A program made the position numbers and the translations under genes. DNA of 64,000 nt from Saprospiraceae bacterium (lineage in GTDB: Bacteria > Bacteroidota > Bacteroidia > Chitinophagales > Saprospiraceae): NCBI GenBank assembly GCA_028280415.1, contig JANQLV010000014.1:62001-126000 (forward strand). The letters are read 5' to 3'. This document shows, in pieces, positions 19,325 to 27,227 of this stretch; position 1 is the stretch's first letter; each line of letters opens with the position of its first letter. Below the pieces are notes generated by a model. The model saw nothing but the letters and a program-made list of their open reading frames with translations. It did not search any database and was not told the DNA's origin.

Positions 19325-19810
19325 ATGAAACAAATAATTAAGGCGGAAATACGGGAAAATAAGTTGATTTTACTGGTTTTTTTGACCATTGCCAGTCTGG
19401 GCTTGTTTTTGTTTGTTTTTTCTTTTAATAAAAACATCTTTTTGATGTTTTGGGCAATAGGTATCACTTTTTTGGGTTCATTTTTTGCCTGGCGGCGCTT
19501 TATTCTGATTAAAAAACGCCAGTTCCCATTATCGAATCTGCTTAGAGATGAACCTGAAAAAATTGTTTGGGTCTATTCAATATTGACTCAGCGAATGCCT
19601 TTTGGATTTGAGGTTAATCAAACCGGGACCATGTATTTCAAATTGATTGATGGGGATGAATTGACAGTAAGTTTACCGGCTGATCAACTTAAATCGGTTT
19701 CCCGATCTTTGAATACACGTCTTCCGCATGCTACTTTTGGCTATACCAAAGAAAGGGAACAATGGTTTATGGCTCATCCGGCAATGTTGCTGAAAGATGA
19801 GGAGCCATGA
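19325..19810 (+). CDS. small two-helix membrane protein, unknown
   Basis: 161 residues. Two adjacent membrane helices (about 13-33 and 38-58) form a hairpin, followed by a basic loop (RRFILIKKRQF) and a cytoplasmic domain of about 95 residues (EKIVWVYSILTQRMPFG, GDELTVSLPADQL). The layout resembles PH-like bacterial membrane proteins such as the 156-residue one at 21378-21848. I do not recognise the family. It precedes the HTTM gene by 129 bases, and that gene has its own promoter box. Confidence 0.65.
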   Translation: MKQIIKAEIRENKLILLVFLTIASLGLFLFVFSFNKNIFLMFWAIGITFLGSFFAWRRFILIKKRQFPLSNLLRDEPEKIVWVYSILTQRMPFGFEVNQTGTMYFKLIDGDELTVSLPADQLKSVSRSLNTRLPHATFGYTKEREQWFMAHPAMLLKDEEP

Positions 19811-19913
19811 TAAAGAAACCGGTCTCCGGTTCCGAAGGGAAAACAGGGCGTAAAACGGAATTTGAAATTTGTAAATTGGAATGTAAAAGTATCTTTTACA
19901 AAAAGGCATTGAC

Positions 19914-19921
19914 TATATTTG
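19914..19921 (+). promoter_or_regulatory. -7 promoter box for the HTTM gene
   Basis: TATATTTG matches TAnnTTTG and ends only 18 bases before the ATG at 19940. A possible TTG start at 19919 lies inside it, which supports the later start and implies a very short untranslated leader. Confidence 0.6.
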
Positions 19922-19939
19922 TGTTATATCTTGCATACT

Positions 19940-21307
19940 ATGAATTTTCTCTTTCGCAAAGTTAATATAGCCTCATTGGTCTTCTTTCGCATCGTCTTTG
20001 GAATACTTGGTTTTGCAGATGTTTTGGGTAGCTGGATTGGTAAACATTTTATTGATAGAGCTTTTCAAACAGAGAATTTTCAATTCAAGTATTATGGCTT
20101 TCAATGGGTAAAAACATTACCAGATCCCTGGTTGTCGATCATTTTTATCATCACGATGTTTGCAGGGCTTTTTATTGCCCTGGGCAAATGGTATCGCTAC
20201 GCTGCTTTCATTTTTGCTTTGGGTTTTAGCTATATCTACTTCCTGGAAAAATCCTACTATCTCAATCACGGATACCTGACTATGCTTATGAGCTGGCTCC
20301 TCATTTTCATGCCTTTGCACCGCAATTATAGTCTGGATGCCTTGGAGAGACCGGAATGGAGAAAGAACTTTGTACCCTACTGGCCGCTGTTCACTTTGCA
20401 ATTCATGATGGGGGTGGTTTATTTTTACGGTGGAATAGCGAAAATTAATCCCGACTGGCTTAATGGTATGCCGCTTAAAATATGGTTGGCCCAAAAAGCG
20501 GATATGCCCATTCTGGGGTTTATCTGGGAAAAAGAATGGACCGCCTATTTTATGAGTTATGGTGGCCTGTTACTGGATTTGCTCGTCGTCTTTTTTTTAA
20601 TTAACAAAAAAACGAGAATTTGGGCATTGGGTTTTGTGATCTTTTTTCATTTGAATAATCTGATTGTTTTTCTCATTGGGATTTTTCCCTTCCTTTCCGT
20701 TACGCTAACGCTTTTGTATTTCGAACCGGATTTTCCTATACGTTGCTGGAACTGGCTGGAAAAACGGATTCCTGCCCTGCAAAAAATTAAAGTTAAGTGG
20801 AATACCTGGTTCGCAACCGGAGAAAATCCGGAACTGACTTATGCAGCCAGACCTTCCTTCTTTATAAAGAACGGTACAATTGTACTCATGGCGCTGATGT
20901 TGCTGCTGCCGTTTCGGCATCACCTCTTTAAAGGGGATGTAGCCTGGACAGAGGAAGGGCATCGATACAGTTGGCGAATGATGTTAAGGCAAAAATTTGC
21001 CTATGGAAATTTTACCATAAAAAACCCTCGAACAAATACCATCGAAAAGGTTTATCCCAAAAAAATGCTAACCAAAAGGCAACTTAGAAAAATGCGGACC
21101 CATCCGGAGATGATTCTGCAATTTGCACATCATTTGAGGGATGTTTATAGCGCAAAATATGGACATGAAGTAGAAGTTTATGCTGATATTAAAGCCAGAC
21201 TAAATGGTCGAAAATACCAGACTTATATTGATCCGGATACAGACCTGGCAAAAGAGAAATTCGAATTCTTTAAACATGCAGAGTGGATCGTGCCTTTGGA
21301 GCATTAA
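19940..21307 (+). CDS. HTTM-domain membrane protein, vitamin K-dependent gamma-carboxylase homologue
   Basis: 455 residues from the ATG at 19940. Several membrane helices span about 1-300, with the HTTM/VKGC pattern: FRIVFGILGFADV near the N-terminus, SYYLNHGYLTMLMSW (about 105-119), and GGIAKINPDWL (about 164-174). In this last motif K168 aligns by pattern with the catalytic lysine of the animal carboxylase. The C-terminal about 140 residues are soluble (SWRMMLRQKFAYG, IDPDTDLAKEK). Animal homologues carboxylate glutamates using reduced vitamin K; the substrate of bacterial ones is generally unknown. No obvious Glu-rich partner peptide is next to it. Confidence 0.82.
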   Translation: MNFLFRKVNIASLVFFRIVFGILGFADVLGSWIGKHFIDRAFQTENFQFKYYGFQWVKTLPDPWLSIIFIITMFAGLFIALGKWYRYAAFIFALGFSYIYFLEKSYYLNHGYLTMLMSWLLIFMPLHRNYSLDALERPEWRKNFVPYWPLFTLQFMMGVVYFYGGIAKINPDWLNGMPLKIWLAQKADMPILGFIWEKEWTAYFMSYGGLLLDLLVVFFLINKKTRIWALGFVIFFHLNNLIVFLIGIFPFLSVTLTLLYFEPDFPIRCWNWLEKRIPALQKIKVKWNTWFATGENPELTYAARPSFFIKNGTIVLMALMLLLPFRHHLFKGDVAWTEEGHRYSWRMMLRQKFAYGNFTIKNPRTNTIEKVYPKKMLTKRQLRKMRTHPEMILQFAHHLRDVYSAKYGHEVEVYADIKARLNGRKYQTYIDPDTDLAKEKFEFFKHAEWIVPLEH

Positions 21308-21309
21308 TA

Positions 21310-21343
21310 ATGCTTGAATGTAATAATGATTGAATGCTTGAAT
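21310..21343. repeat. short direct repeats in a convergent intergenic stretch
   Basis: The 10-mer ATGCTTGAAT occurs at 21310-21319 and again at 21334-21343, inside a low-complexity stretch between the HTTM gene and the convergent 156-residue gene. No function is evident. Confidence 0.5.
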
Positions 21344-21377
21344 TAATATACTAAGCTTCATTCAAACATTTATAAAT

Positions 21378-21848
21378 CTACTCTTCCAGTCCTTTTAACT
21401 GTTTGATCACTTCCGGATGTTCTTTTAAAAATTCATTAAAACGATCACGACTGGCGATAAAACTTATCTTCTTGCCAAAGGTGGCGGCCTGTTTTAGATA
21501 GATGTGGACGGAGCGGAAAAGGTAATAATCTTTTTCTTTGACTTTTTCGATCTGATGGTAGGGATAGCGTACATTTTTATAATAATTAGTTACATAAAAA
21601 AAATGCTCATCCATTTCTACTCTTTTGAGTCGCATGACTGCCCAATACAGAAAAAGGATCATCAGAATAAAAAATATTGTAAAGCCAATTCTAAAAATTC
21701 CAATAGGTAAGCCCGCGACCACATTTATACCATCTACAAACCAGAAAGCAGTGGTCATCGCACCAAAAAATACAATATAGCCAGTGGTAATGCCATATTT
21801 TAATAAGAGGGTAAGCGAAGATGAAACATGCTGCATGATGAATGTCAA
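21378..21848 (-). CDS. small membrane protein with PH-like C-terminal part, unknown
   Basis: 156 residues. Two membrane helices (about 15-40 and 48-70) are followed by a cytoplasmic beta-rich domain (RLKRVEMDEHFFYVTNYY, YPYHQIEKVKEKDYYL, SIASRDRF-like SFIASRDRFNEF) resembling bacterial PH domains. It ends 13 bases before... the tatC stop lies at 21862 on the same strand, so tatC and this gene may form one transcript. The function is unknown. The start at 21848 could be replaced by the second Met (residue 5). Confidence 0.65.
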   Translation of the reverse strand: MTFIMQHVSSSLTLLLKYGITTGYIVFFGAMTTAFWFVDGINVVAGLPIGIFRIGFTIFFILMILFLYWAVMRLKRVEMDEHFFYVTNYYKNVRYPYHQIEKVKEKDYYLFRSVHIYLKQAATFGKKISFIASRDRFNEFLKEHPEVIKQLKGLEE

Positions 21849-21861
21849 TTTGGCCGCAAAT

Positions 21862-22704
21862 CTAAGGATTTATTTTCTCTTCTAATGCTTCCTTTTTTTC
21901 TTGTTTTGCAATTACACGCTTTGAAATAATTATACTTACTTCATATAAAAAGTAGAGGGGAATACCAATAAGAAATTGGGTAATTACATCCGGGGGAGTA
22001 ATGATCGCTGCCAGGATCAGAATAACGATAAAAGCATGTCTCCGATAAGATTTTAGAAAAGATGGCGTAACCAATCCGATTTTAGTCAGGAAATAAATGA
22101 CTACCGGAAGTTCAAAAACAACTCCGGCCGGTAGCGTAAACATGGTCATATAATTGACATATGAAGAGATCGAGGGCATATTAACTGCGCCGAGGTTATA
22201 ACCTGCTAAAAAGGTTACGGCAAATGGCGATACAATGAAGTAACCAAAAAGTACGCCTGTCACAAATAGTATTGAACATACCAGGACCACTCCGCGCGCT
22301 GCTTTTTTTTCATGGGGATAAAGTCCTGGCCTGATAAAACGCCAGAATTCCCAGAAAATATAAGGAAAACCCAGGGTCAGGCCAATGAGCAGTGCAAACT
22401 TAAAATGGACTAAAAATTCTTCACCAAACTGAACGGCTTGAAGCTCAAACTTTGGAGGGCTAAAACATAAGGTTTCGGAAATGCTGCAAATGAGTTGATA
22501 GGTCCAGAAATCGGGTTTTCGGGGCCCGTTCATAATAAAATCAAAAAACTTCTCTCCTCCGATAAAAGCCAAAACGCCAAATAACACGACTGCAATCCCC
22601 GAACGTACGATATGCCATCGCAGTTCTTCGAGATGCTCCAGAAAAGACATTTCTTTCCCCTTTTCCTCTTCCAATTTATCTACATCAATCTGATCTAGTG
22701 CCAT
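21862..22704 (-). CDS. tatC: twin-arginine translocase subunit TatC
   Basis: Six-helix inner-membrane receptor for folded twin-arginine proteins. 280 residues from the ATG at 22704 (MALDQIDVDKL); a start 11 codons earlier lacks support and would lie beside the promoter box. TatC marks are visible: MSFLEHLEELRWHIVRS near the N-terminus with the conserved Glu, FPYIFWEFWRFIRPGLYPHEK in the middle (quoted in two pieces: FPYIFWEFWRF and IRPGLYPHEKK), and PPDVITQFLIGIPLYFLYE at the end. An insert of about 35 residues after the first helix (FIMNGPRKPDFWTYQLIC) is usual in Bacteroidota. tatA/tatB are not adjacent. Confidence 0.94.
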   Translation of the reverse strand: MALDQIDVDKLEEEKGKEMSFLEHLEELRWHIVRSGIAVVLFGVLAFIGGEKFFDFIMNGPRKPDFWTYQLICSISETLCFSPPKFELQAVQFGEEFLVHFKFALLIGLTLGFPYIFWEFWRFIRPGLYPHEKKAARGVVLVCSILFVTGVLFGYFIVSPFAVTFLAGYNLGAVNMPSISSYVNYMTMFTLPAGVVFELPVVIYFLTKIGLVTPSFLKSYRRHAFIVILILAAIITPPDVITQFLIGIPLYFLYEVSIIISKRVIAKQEKKEALEEKINP

Positions 22705-22734
22705 GTTTCTTTTTGGATAAATTTTACTTAAAAA

Positions 22735-22742
22735 CAAAAATA
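22735..22742 (-). promoter_or_regulatory. -7 promoter box for tatC
   Basis: Read on the minus strand it is TATTTTTG, a TAnnTTTG match, 31 bases before the tatC ATG. The region is very AT-rich, so the match is less telling. Confidence 0.4.
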
Positions 22743-23230
22743 ATAAAAAAACGCACCATCAAGGTAATCTGGTATATCAATAGACAGACGGTTGCGAGCG
22801 CATTTCAAAAAAATCAAAGAATACCAAAGCTATAATTAAATGGACATCTTATTTAAAAAAAAGTTTAAGTCCGACTGTAACTTTCCCCAGGCCACCGCAT
22901 TATGCTAATAACTCGCCACCTGAATTTATTAAGAACAAGACACACTAGGATTTAAAGATTTTAATTGACTTTTCATCGCTTGATGATGAGACTGGAATAC
23001 TATATTATATGATAAAAATTTAAGCTATAAAAACGAATCGCTTAATCTAAGCCTTGATTTCAAAACGACCGGCCTTTCTATCAGGACTTATCTCTTCATT
23101 AGATAAGCTGGAAAATTTGTGCCTCTGATGTTTGTATGTACTCGTACTGGAGTGGTGGATACCCCATTAGGTCGAGCCTTGATGACAGTCAATTATTGTA
23201 GCTATTTACTAATTCTAACAACGGAAAATT
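22743..23230. other. long intergenic stretch upstream of gldM
   Basis: About 490 bases between divergent tatC and gldM, where many relatives would have gldL. No gldL-like or other coding sequence is seen on either strand. A small hairpin (CTTATCT, 23087-23093; AGATAAG, 23101-23107) is the only structure noticed. It presumably carries the gldM promoter and a long leader. Confidence 0.5.
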
Positions 23231-24751
23231 ATGTCAATACCTAAAGAACCGCGGCAATTAATGATCAATCTCATGTATCTTGTCCTGACGGCGATCCTTG
23301 CACTAAATGTTTCTGCCGAGATTTTAAATGCCTTCCTGGCGATGAACGACAGTATTTCGGAGAGCAGTGCAATCGTTGCAAAATCCAATCAACAAATCAT
23401 TTCCGCGATTAAGCAGCAGGCAGATGCTTATTCGCAGTTTAATCCACTCCAGGAAAAAGCATTGGAAGTAAACCGAATCTCTCAGACCTTTGACCGATAT
23501 ATTGATAACCTGAAAACAGAGCTTATCGAAAAATCGGGAGGTTATGATGAGGAAGGAGCACTCAAAGGTATCAAGGATAAAGATGTAAGCACCCGTATGT
23601 TTATAAATGAAGGGAAAGCTACTCAGCTGAAAGAAAAAATCACTGCCTTAAGGGAGCAATTATTGGCAACCATTGAAAATGCAGAAACACGTGCGCGCCT
23701 GTCTGAAAGTATCCCCTTAAATGTTAAGCCCGTTCCGGAAGATTCAGATAAGAAAAACTGGGAAGAATTCAATTTTCAACAAATGCCTGTAGCGGCGATT
23801 TTACCATTGTTGAGCAAATTTCAAAATGATGCTAAGATATCTGAAACGGCAATTTTGAACTATTTTTTGAGTAAAACAGATGTCGAAACGATGAAGCCCG
23901 ATGCCTTTGAAGCAGTAGTAGCTGCGGATAAGAGTTATGTAATCCGGGGAGAGGATTTGACAGCCGAGATATTCCTGGGAGCCTATAGCAGTACTGCAGA
24001 TAATATTGCTGTACGAGTAAATGGACGAAACCTGCCCGTACGTGATGGGAAAGCGATTTTCAATATAAAACCGGAAGATCTGGGGACTAAGGAGATGGAT
24101 GTACTGATCGATGTGACCAATCCGGTTAGTGGTGAAGTTAAATCTTATAAAAAGAAATTTAAGTATGAGGTAGGAGAGCGTTCGGTAGCCGTTTCGGCGG
24201 ATAAGATGAATGTGCTATATGTTGGAGTAAAAAATCCGGTAACGATCTCGGCTGCTGGAATTCCTAGTACTGAAATGCAGGTAAATGCGGAAGGTATACA
24301 GTTGGAAAAAATAAATAATAGCCAGTTTATCGCCAGGCCTGCCCGTCCGGGAAAAGCTGTAATTACCGTAAGCGGCGGCGGTCTGAAACCGACTTCTTTC
24401 GAATACCGGGTTAAGAGGATACCTACACCATTGCCGGTGCTTGGTGCACATAAAAGTGGACGGATGAAGCCCAATGAATTTAAAGTTTATGATCAGGTCA
24501 AGGCAATTCACGAGCATTTCGATTTTGATGCCCGGTGTTCGATTACGAGTTTTGAAATAACCCGGGTCCCCAAGAAAAAAGATCCGCAGGTCAATGAAAA
24601 CCGTGGTGGCAAATTTGATGCCCGTACTCGCCGTATTGTCGGGCAGGCAGATTTCGGAGATGTGTATTACTTCGAAAAAATCCGGGCCAAGTGCCCTGGA
24701 GATAATGATATTACCCGCAAATTAAGCAGTATGATTTTCAGAATTCGATAA
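23231..24751 (+). CDS. gldM: type IX secretion/gliding motor protein GldM (PorM)
   Basis: Periplasm-spanning shaft of the GldL-GldM proton-driven motor that powers T9SS and gliding. 506 residues. It starts with the typical SIPKEPRQLMINLMYLVLTA, with one membrane helix at about 12-32 carrying a conserved Glu (ALNVSAEILNAF). A helical domain (about 35-220) and beta-rich periplasmic domains follow (about 230-506; NIAVRVNGRNLPVRDG, VGVKNPVTISAAGIPS). It is followed by gldN on the same strand 269 bases downstream. gldK and gldL are not beside it, unlike the usual gldKLMN order. Confidence 0.95.
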   Translation: MSIPKEPRQLMINLMYLVLTAILALNVSAEILNAFLAMNDSISESSAIVAKSNQQIISAIKQQADAYSQFNPLQEKALEVNRISQTFDRYIDNLKTELIEKSGGYDEEGALKGIKDKDVSTRMFINEGKATQLKEKITALREQLLATIENAETRARLSESIPLNVKPVPEDSDKKNWEEFNFQQMPVAAILPLLSKFQNDAKISETAILNYFLSKTDVETMKPDAFEAVVAADKSYVIRGEDLTAEIFLGAYSSTADNIAVRVNGRNLPVRDGKAIFNIKPEDLGTKEMDVLIDVTNPVSGEVKSYKKKFKYEVGERSVAVSADKMNVLYVGVKNPVTISAAGIPSTEMQVNAEGIQLEKINNSQFIARPARPGKAVITVSGGGLKPTSFEYRVKRIPTPLPVLGAHKSGRMKPNEFKVYDQVKAIHEHFDFDARCSITSFEITRVPKKKDPQVNENRGGKFDARTRRIVGQADFGDVYYFEKIRAKCPGDNDITRKLSSMIFRIR

Positions 24752-24862
24752 TAGTTGATAAGATGATAGGTCTCTACCGATGCGATTTTGTACTGGTCTA
24801 CCCGGGCATCAGACTGGCGAGTTATCAAGTCTCGATGCTAAGGGAAGCAATAGGGCAGTAGT

Positions 24863-24908
24863 CAGTCTTCCGGAGTCCGCCCGTCTGGACTTCGGGGACT
24901 GTTTTTCT
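24863..24908 (+). terminator. terminator-like hairpin between gldM and gldN
   Basis: Stem arms are at 24863-24878 and 24887-24901. CAGTC pairs with GACTG, TCCG with CGGG (one G.T), G with T, and AGTCC with GGACT, with one bulged T and an 8-base loop. Five Ts follow at 24902-24906. It has the full shape of an intrinsic terminator but lies inside the expected gldM-gldN transcript. It may attenuate expression or mark separate transcripts. Confidence 0.65.
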
Positions 24909-25020
24909 AAAGAGTCAAGTTCCGGTTCAAAATTAATTACAAAAAATGTTGCCTTGAAATCTGTTTGCATGCACTCAGTATCTGCTTTGGGCTTATTTGT
25001 TTATTAAAAAAAGAAATCCA

Positions 25021-25824
25021 ATGAAATACCTCATTTTAATTCCCATTTGTTTGTTTTTTATGGAAAATATAAATGCTCAGCCTCTGGATGATATTGTCGA
25101 GCGAAAATTGATCAAAGAACGAAAAGTCCTGACCTACCAGCCCATTCGGGAAGCGGATATTTTCTGGGAAAAGCGGGTCTGGCGGATTATTGATGTGCGG
25201 GAGAAAATGAATTTGCCATTTGTATACCCCCAGGCACCGTTGTTTAAAATCCTGGAAGAAGCTGCACTCGAAGGACAGATTGCATTATACAGTGCGGAAA
25301 ATGATAAGTTTTCTTATTTGCTCGATACCACGGAAGTCCGGAATATTTTTTATTCAAAAGATACCATAGAGGTACATAATCCGGAAACTTTAGAACCCGA
25401 ATTGCGAATTATTGAAGATATGGTCAATTATGAGAATGTCAAACGCTTTCGGATTAAAGAATTATGGTTTTTTGATGAAAATACGGGGACACTGAACGTT
25501 CGAATCCTGGGAATAGCACCTTTGATTGAGGAATTTGACGATAATGATAATTTTAAATTTGAAAGGCCAATGTTTTGGGCCTATTATCCCGAATGTCGAA
25601 GTTTATTTGCAAAGCACAAAGTAGCTAATCCTTTTAATGATGCGGCGCTGATTAGCTGGGAAGACCTCTTTGAAACGCGTATGTTCGCCAGTTATATTTA
25701 CAAAGCATCCAATATTCAAGATAACCGGATTAAAGATTATGCGAGTGGAATAGATGGCTTAATGGAGGCGGAGAAGATCAAACAGGAAATTTTCAACTTC
25801 GAACATGATTTGTGGACTTATTAG
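25021..25824 (+). CDS. gldN: type IX secretion/gliding protein GldN (PorN)
   Basis: Periplasmic ring component that joins GldK and the GldM shaft beneath the outer membrane. 267 residues from the ATG at 25021, chosen for its signal peptide (MKYLILIPICLFFMENINAQ). GldN marks include ADIFWEKRVWRIIDVREK, RIKELWFFDENTG, RILGIAPL and FWAYYPECRSLF. Its position after gldM confirms the call. The 245-base spacer after gldM holds a terminator-like hairpin. Confidence 0.94.
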   Translation: MKYLILIPICLFFMENINAQPLDDIVERKLIKERKVLTYQPIREADIFWEKRVWRIIDVREKMNLPFVYPQAPLFKILEEAALEGQIALYSAENDKFSYLLDTTEVRNIFYSKDTIEVHNPETLEPELRIIEDMVNYENVKRFRIKELWFFDENTGTLNVRILGIAPLIEEFDDNDNFKFERPMFWAYYPECRSLFAKHKVANPFNDAALISWEDLFETRMFASYIYKASNIQDNRIKDYASGIDGLMEAEKIKQEIFNFEHDLWTY

Positions 25825-26007
25825 GAGAGACAGGATGAGCGCTTGACTGGACTTAGGAAAATGAATGAAATTTGTTTACCTTCTTATGCACTTGTCAAGC
25901 GGCTTGTCGGCCTTTTCGTCGAGCCCTCAAAAGCCTCCCTTTATCGAGTAAATCCGGCAACAAATCACAAAATCTTAAGAACATTATACAGCTAATTGAA
26001 AAAAATG

Positions 26008-26015
26008 TAGCTTTG
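26008..26015 (+). promoter_or_regulatory. -7 promoter box for the antiporter gene
   Basis: TAGCTTTG, an exact TAnnTTTG match, ends 19 bases before the ATG at 26035. Confidence 0.6.
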
Positions 26016-26034
26016 CACCGCTTACACGGCATAT

Positions 26035-26952
26035 ATGGACATACTTCTCAATATTGGTCTGTTTATAGTCAGTTTGACGGTGCTACTCAAGGCTGCGGAT
26101 TATTTCATTGATTCGGCGGAAGAGATTGGTCTGTCCCTTGGAATATCACCTTTTATCATAGGCGTTACGATAGTTGCCTTTGGTACTTCGCTACCCGAAC
26201 TGGCTACCTCCCTGGTTAGTGTTTTTGAAGGACAATCGGAGATCGTAGCGGGTAATGTTGTCGGTTCGAATATTACCAATATTGCTCTGGTACTCGGTTT
26301 GGTAGTGGTTATTGTAAAAAATATCAATGTTCCTAAAACGCTCTGGAGCATTGATATACCCTTTCTAATGGGTTCGGCCTTTTTACTTTGGTTCACCATC
26401 CGGGATCAGGAATTCAGCCTGGCCGAAGGAATATTGTTTTTCTTTGGCATCGTTATTTTTCTGATTTATTCCCTTAATTCTGATGATGATAATGATGATG
26501 AATTTCGCACCAAAGCATCATTGAAGACTTATATTATTTTGGTGCTGGCGGGCGTCGGAGTTTGGCTAGGGGCAAATTATACTATAGTAGCAATCAAATT
26601 TCTATCCGCAAAAGTTGGGATTGATCCCGATATAATCGCACTTTCTGCTGTTGCTTTGGGGACTTCCCTTCCGGAGGTGATTGTCAGTCTGAATGCGGCG
26701 CGCAAAGGGAAAACGTCTATTGCCGTCGGAAATGTACTGGGCTCGAATGTTTTCAATACTTATGCGGTAATGAGTATCCCATCTTTTTTCGGCGAGCTTA
26801 AAATCTCGGATACAGTGGTTTCCTTTAGTCTCCCCATGATGCTGGTTATGACGCTCCTGTTTGCTTTTATGACCTTATCCCGGAATATTTCCCGCTGGGA
26901 AGGCTGGGTCTTATTGATGTTTTATGCTTTTTTCTTGTTTGAACTATTTTGA
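26035..26952 (+). CDS. calcium/sodium antiporter, CaCA family (YrbG-like)
   Basis: Inner-membrane cation exchanger of 305 residues with about ten helices. The two inverted alpha-repeats are plain: GTSLPELATSL followed by GNVVGSNITNI (about 50-83), and GTSLPEVIVSL followed by GNVLGSNVFNT (about 205-243). The central loop is acidic (NSDDDNDDEF), as in the family. The ion specificity (Ca2+/Na+) is inferred from the family. It is transcribed alone from its own promoter box. Confidence 0.92.
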   Translation: MDILLNIGLFIVSLTVLLKAADYFIDSAEEIGLSLGISPFIIGVTIVAFGTSLPELATSLVSVFEGQSEIVAGNVVGSNITNIALVLGLVVVIVKNINVPKTLWSIDIPFLMGSAFLLWFTIRDQEFSLAEGILFFFGIVIFLIYSLNSDDDNDDEFRTKASLKTYIILVLAGVGVWLGANYTIVAIKFLSAKVGIDPDIIALSAVALGTSLPEVIVSLNAARKGKTSIAVGNVLGSNVFNTYAVMSIPSFFGELKISDTVVSFSLPMMLVMTLLFAFMTLSRNISRWEGWVLLMFYAFFLFELF

Positions 26953-27227
26953 TCTCCCGAGATTAATTGTATTTTTGTTATTGGGTTATAGCTCAATTAA
27001 ATAACACCGCCGCTCTTGACCCCGGAAAATTTCTAACCACAATCCCACGAGACATTTTACGATTTCAAAATCTCTACTAAACTTTGAGTTAACAGACCTG
27101 AATTAACTTTACAGTTCTGTATACTCTATAAATAACATTTAAGGTTGAAGCTCTTCGATCTTACATACTCACTGGTTTCGAAACACAAACATTTAGATAG
27201 AATTAAAAACTTTTCAAAACAAAAATT

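Noticed and set aside
20117..20494. Minus-strand frame of 125 codons inside the HTTM gene
   Set aside because: Antisense of a well-supported membrane protein.
24780..25007. 75-codon frame between gldM and gldN
   Set aside because: Contains the terminator-like hairpin, low-complexity composition, no motif; judged non-coding.
25872..26111. 79-codon frame overlapping the antiporter start
   Set aside because: Overlaps the antiporter promoter and coding start in another frame.
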